This document shows, one piece after another, positions 61,452 through 64,000 of a DNA stretch of 64,000 nt; the first letter of the stretch is position 1, and every line of letters begins with the position of its first letter. The notes under the pieces are model-generated. The model made no database searches. It had not been told where the DNA came from and saw only the letters and a list, made by a program, of their open reading frames with translations. Origin of the DNA: Tritrichomonas musculus (lineage: Eukaryota; Parabasalia; Tritrichomonadida; Tritrichomonadidae). Position numbers and translations under genes: made by a program. The stretch covers positions 8,060,001 to 8,124,000 of the forward strand of contig JAPFFF010000001.1 of NCBI GenBank assembly GCA_039105265.1, written 5' to 3'.

Positions 61452-62114
61452 TTAGCAAAAGGAGATCCACTCACAACAATGATCTGGTGGAAGAGCTGAA
61501 AGAATCAAAGAAGCAAAAGTTTCAATGTTTTGCTCATTGATTATTTGACAAAAATATTTAAGATATGGCACGCTAGGGCATTCTTCAGAAATTAATTTCC
61601 AAAGGCTTCCAACTGTGACTTCTTCAAGTTTGTCATCAGCCCATTTAAACCATTTTTGGCACGCTTGACAATCTTGCTCAGATGCAAGTTCTTTCTTTAA
61701 TTGAATACTAGTTTGTTTTAAGATGAGTGAAAAAGTTTTTCTTCTAACTTTCGTGATTCTATTTGTTTTAGTAATGGAACAAAGGCCGATCTTGGTGCAA
61801 ATATCAATATAGTCAAGGCCTTCTTCAACCCATTGGAAAATTGTCGGAAGGGATGTTTCAACAACATTTTTACAGAGAGAGTCATACGGTGATGGAAATG
61901 TGGTACAAAACTGTTCAACAAGTATTGTAATATCGCTTTCAACTGTTGGATCTATAAGAATTCTTTCAATATACTTGATAACTTCTTGGCACATATCACA
62001 ACCAATTCCATTGTCAAAATTCTTTTTTAAAATAATATCCCTTGAAAATCGTGTTGAGATTGTTAATTTGTGAGGTAGAGCTGCTGTTCTGAGTGAGAGT
62101 AATACAAAAAACAT
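61452..62114 (-). CDS. Secreted saposin-like (SapB) protein with two domains
   Basis: The protein has 220 residues starting at the ATG at 62114; the frame is open 8 codons further up but without an ATG. An N-terminal hydrophobic segment (MFFVLLSLRTAA) is a likely signal peptide. The first saposin B domain (about 38-112) has the six-Cys pattern (CDMC at the start, single Cys in the middle pair, CTKIGLC at the end). A second, more diverged one fills about 145-220 (CQACQKWF, then EECP, YFCQ, CCEWISFC). Saposin-like proteins of trichomonads and amoebae bind lipid and some permeabilise membranes, so a lysosomal or secreted role against ingested microbes or host cells is possible. Which of these applies is not shown. 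Confidence 0.85.
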   Translation of the reverse strand: MFFVLLSLRTAALPHKLTISTRFSRDIILKKNFDNGIGCDMCQEVIKYIERILIDPTVESDITILVEQFCTTFPSPYDSLCKNVVETSLPTIFQWVEEGLDYIDICTKIGLCSITKTNRITKVRRKTFSLILKQTSIQLKKELASEQDCQACQKWFKWADDKLEEVTVGSLWKLISEECPSVPYLKYFCQIINEQNIETFASLILSALPPDHCCEWISFC

Positions 62115-62121
62115 GCTTTTG

Positions 62122-62126
62122 AGTGA
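62122..62126 (-). promoter_or_regulatory. Initiator-like element of the saposin-like gene
   Basis: TCACT on the minus strand matches TCA(+1)YW. The A at 62124 lies 10 nt upstream of the ATG at 62114, which supports that ATG over any upstream start. Confidence 0.5.
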
Positions 62127-63711
62127 GATTAAATTCAATTAAACTTCACAAATAAAATATGCATAAATATCGTCTTAAAAAACGAATTAAAATATAATAT
62201 TTACGCAGATATATATTTTATATTATTAAATATAAACATATTCATGAATTTTTTAATTTTTTTTACAGATTGAAATCATAAAAAAATATTTATTTCAATT
62301 TTAATAAAGCTTTATTATTTCTTTTCAAATAGAGGCATATCAACCAAAAAAAAGCTCTCAAAAAGTGAAAGTAGAAAATAAGATAAGTCCAATTATAAAA
62401 GATTAGTATAAAAAAGAAGAATGTATTTATGATCTTTGAAATCCAATTATTTAGTTTGTACAATAAAAATTTATAGTTTTTAGGTAAAAAACATCAATTT
62501 TGATTTTTCATTTTATCCACTCTATAGAAATATAAGATCCAAGATTCTTTACATTTATAACTTAATAATATTAACAAATTACTAATGGTTTTTATGATTA
62601 CTCTATACGTTCTTTAAATATCTAAACATAAAACGTCTTATTTTCAAATTTCTGTGATACTAATAATATTTCATTTTTTAATCAAAATAAAACAGCCATT
62701 TTAATAATTATATTGGGATTTTCTTTTATACGTTTCAATATACACTAATATTATACTTTCAATTCAATTGATAGTTCATTGAAAAAATAAAATATAATTA
62801 GTGCTAAAAATATGATTTTTAGAGGATTTATAGAACTTATTATAAATTTATTTCATTTTACTTTAAAATTATATAAAAAAATTTTGAAATAAATCATTTT
62901 TTATTTTTACCGATCGAACTTTTTCAAATAATTATATTTTATATAAATATTTGAGAATATTAGAGCAGAAATTTATTTTGTTGATTAATAAAAATTATAT
63001 ACTTCTTTATTAAAAATCAAATAATGATTTTACCTACTTTATAAAATCAAAATAAAATATTTTAAAATATTTGTTTTAAATTTTTTGTGATATGCAAATA
63101 TAATTACTTTTATAAATTTATAATTAATATCTAAGAATATTTATATCATAAAATAAATTTTTGATAATTCAATTTCCAAGTTATAAATAAAACTTATTTA
63201 TTCTTCTCAAATTGAAAGAATATTCAATTAACCATCTCTCAAATTGAAAAGCTATTCAATAAAAATTCTCTCAAATTGAAATGGTATTCAATCATGATCT
63301 TATCAAAAATGAAAGAGAATTCATTTTTCAATATATCAAATTTGAATATATCTACTTTTTGAATTGAAGATATTGAGTTAAAAATGATGATTTGAATGAA
63401 AACTAAAAACTGTATAGAAGTTTTCGTTTGCTCAAGAGGAAAAGTTTTAATATACATCATTTAAATCTTATATTATCATTTTCAAAAAAATTTATCGAGT
63501 AGAATTTTGGTTGACATGCCTCTTTTCAAATTAATCTTTAAAATAATTTGAAAGTTTATCAAAATTCTTATATATGCAGTATAACATAAAGGGAGATTCA
63601 GAATTGTTACTTAAATAAATAAAAAAAGAATATATTAAATAATAAAAATTTATTGAACTATTTTAAGATTCAGGATAGAATTTCAATCAGTAAAAATTAA
63701 AAGCCATTTAT
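62127..63711. other. Intergenic, extremely AT-rich
   Basis: No gene or RNA was recognised. The only structure noted is the 32-bp tandem repeat at 63205-63300. Confidence 0.5.
63205..63300. repeat. Three tandem copies of a 32-bp unit
   Basis: TCTCAAATTGAAA begins at 63205, 63237 and 63269, each followed after 4-5 bases by TATTCAAT. The period is exactly 32 bases, with differences between copies. It lies in the 3' flank of the HydG gene. Confidence 0.8.
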
Positions 63712-64000
63712 TTAAAAGTAGAGATCTCTTTCTCCATTCTTGATTCTTTCAATTCTTTGTTGAGTTTGTTTCCTTCTAGCAGGGTCCGCAATATTATTGA
63801 GTTCTTTCTGTAAGAATGACCAGCCAACTTTTTGGGTTGCTGGTGATGCATAATCGATGAGAAATTCTGCTAAAGTCTGTAAAGCGTTAGGGTGGCACAT
63901 ATTATGAATTTCACCAGATTTGGCCCATTTCATGAAGGCTTCACCTGTTCTGCCAAGTCTGTAGCATGCTGTGCACCACGAAGGAACATATCCGTCTTCC
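63712..64000 (-). CDS. hydG: [FeFe]-hydrogenase maturase HydG, C-terminal part
   Basis: The last 96 codons are visible; the gene continues beyond the right edge. The sequence has the HydG C-terminal auxiliary iron-sulphur cluster motif CX2CX22C exactly: CTACYRLGRTGEAF, then 12 further residues to the Cys in HNMCHPN. The end is GERDLYF, also typical of HydG. HydG is a radical-SAM tyrosine lyase that makes CO and cyanide ligands for the H-cluster of [FeFe]-hydrogenase; in trichomonads it works in the hydrogenosome. The targeting peptide is outside the window. The ATG at 63933 is internal. Confidence 0.92.
   Translation of the reverse strand, partial: EDGYVPSWCTACYRLGRTGEAFMKWAKSGEIHNMCHPNALQTLAEFLIDYASPATQKVGWSFLQKELNNIADPARRKQTQQRIERIKNGERDLYF

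Overview
The window is 64 kb of a very AT-rich protist genome with long intronless genes. The best fit is a trichomonad (Parabasalia), and the low GC points to Tritrichomonas or a relative rather than Trichomonas vaginalis. Four things support this: (i) the end of a HydG [FeFe]-hydrogenase maturase gene, a hydrogenosome marker; (ii) BspA-type leucine-rich-repeat genes, one intact and one broken; (iii) two proteins with a fold like the trichomonad initiator-binding domain (IBD); (iv) initiator-like TCAYW sites 7-15 nt upstream of several ATGs. No tRNA, rRNA, CRISPR array or spliceosomal intron was recognised.

Layout. 1-6.2 kb: TOR kinase, cut by the left edge. 6.6-8.6 kb: a short inverted-repeat element next to a decayed TKL-type kinase gene. 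9.0-12.0 kb: intact BspA-like LRR gene. 12.6-12.8 kb: two foldback repeats. 13.3-18.4 kb: a CHD-like chromatin protein whose Snf2 ATPase motifs are destroyed and which ends in FYRN/FYRC-like domains. 18.7-21.5 kb: WD40 plus alpha-solenoid protein, WDR11-like. 21.9-22.8 kb: basic coiled-coil protein with RPxT motifs. 24.2-25.3 kb: R2R3 Myb factor. 25.3-31.3 kb: 6 kb without genes, holding an unexplained GC-richer island, a MITE-like hairpin element and a 2-kb element with perfect 39-bp terminal inverted repeats flanked by TA. 31.3-35.1 kb: multi-pass membrane protein with a degenerate nucleotide-cyclase domain. 36.3-41.9 kb: decayed genes, including a FAR1-like zinc-finger relic and a membrane-anchored BspA pseudogene. 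43.0-46.2 kb: DPE2-like glucanotransferase lacking two of three catalytic residues. 47.1-50.1 kb: importin-beta. 50.4-51.3 and 54.9-55.6 kb: the two IBD-like proteins, with a coiled-coil/acidic-tail protein between them. 55.9-57.6 kb: ankyrin protein with a frameshifted tail. 57.8-58.4 kb: Rab GTPase. 59.4-60.6 kb: GCN5-type acetyltransferase with bromodomain. 60.7-61.3 kb: a small gene broken by one T. 61.5-62.1 kb: secreted saposin-like protein. 63.7 kb to the edge: HydG.

The genes are monocistronic and form no operon or pathway cluster. Chromatin and transcription functions are frequent (CHD-like, Myb, two IBD-like, GCN5). The most unusual feature is that three large, fully open genes encode what look like pseudoenzymes: a CHD without ATPase motifs, a GH77 without acid/base or stabiliser, and a cyclase lacking a metal Asp. 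Several genes also carry internal GC-rich blocks that contrast sharply with the rest of the same gene. All family assignments are from reading the sequence; none was confirmed by a database search.
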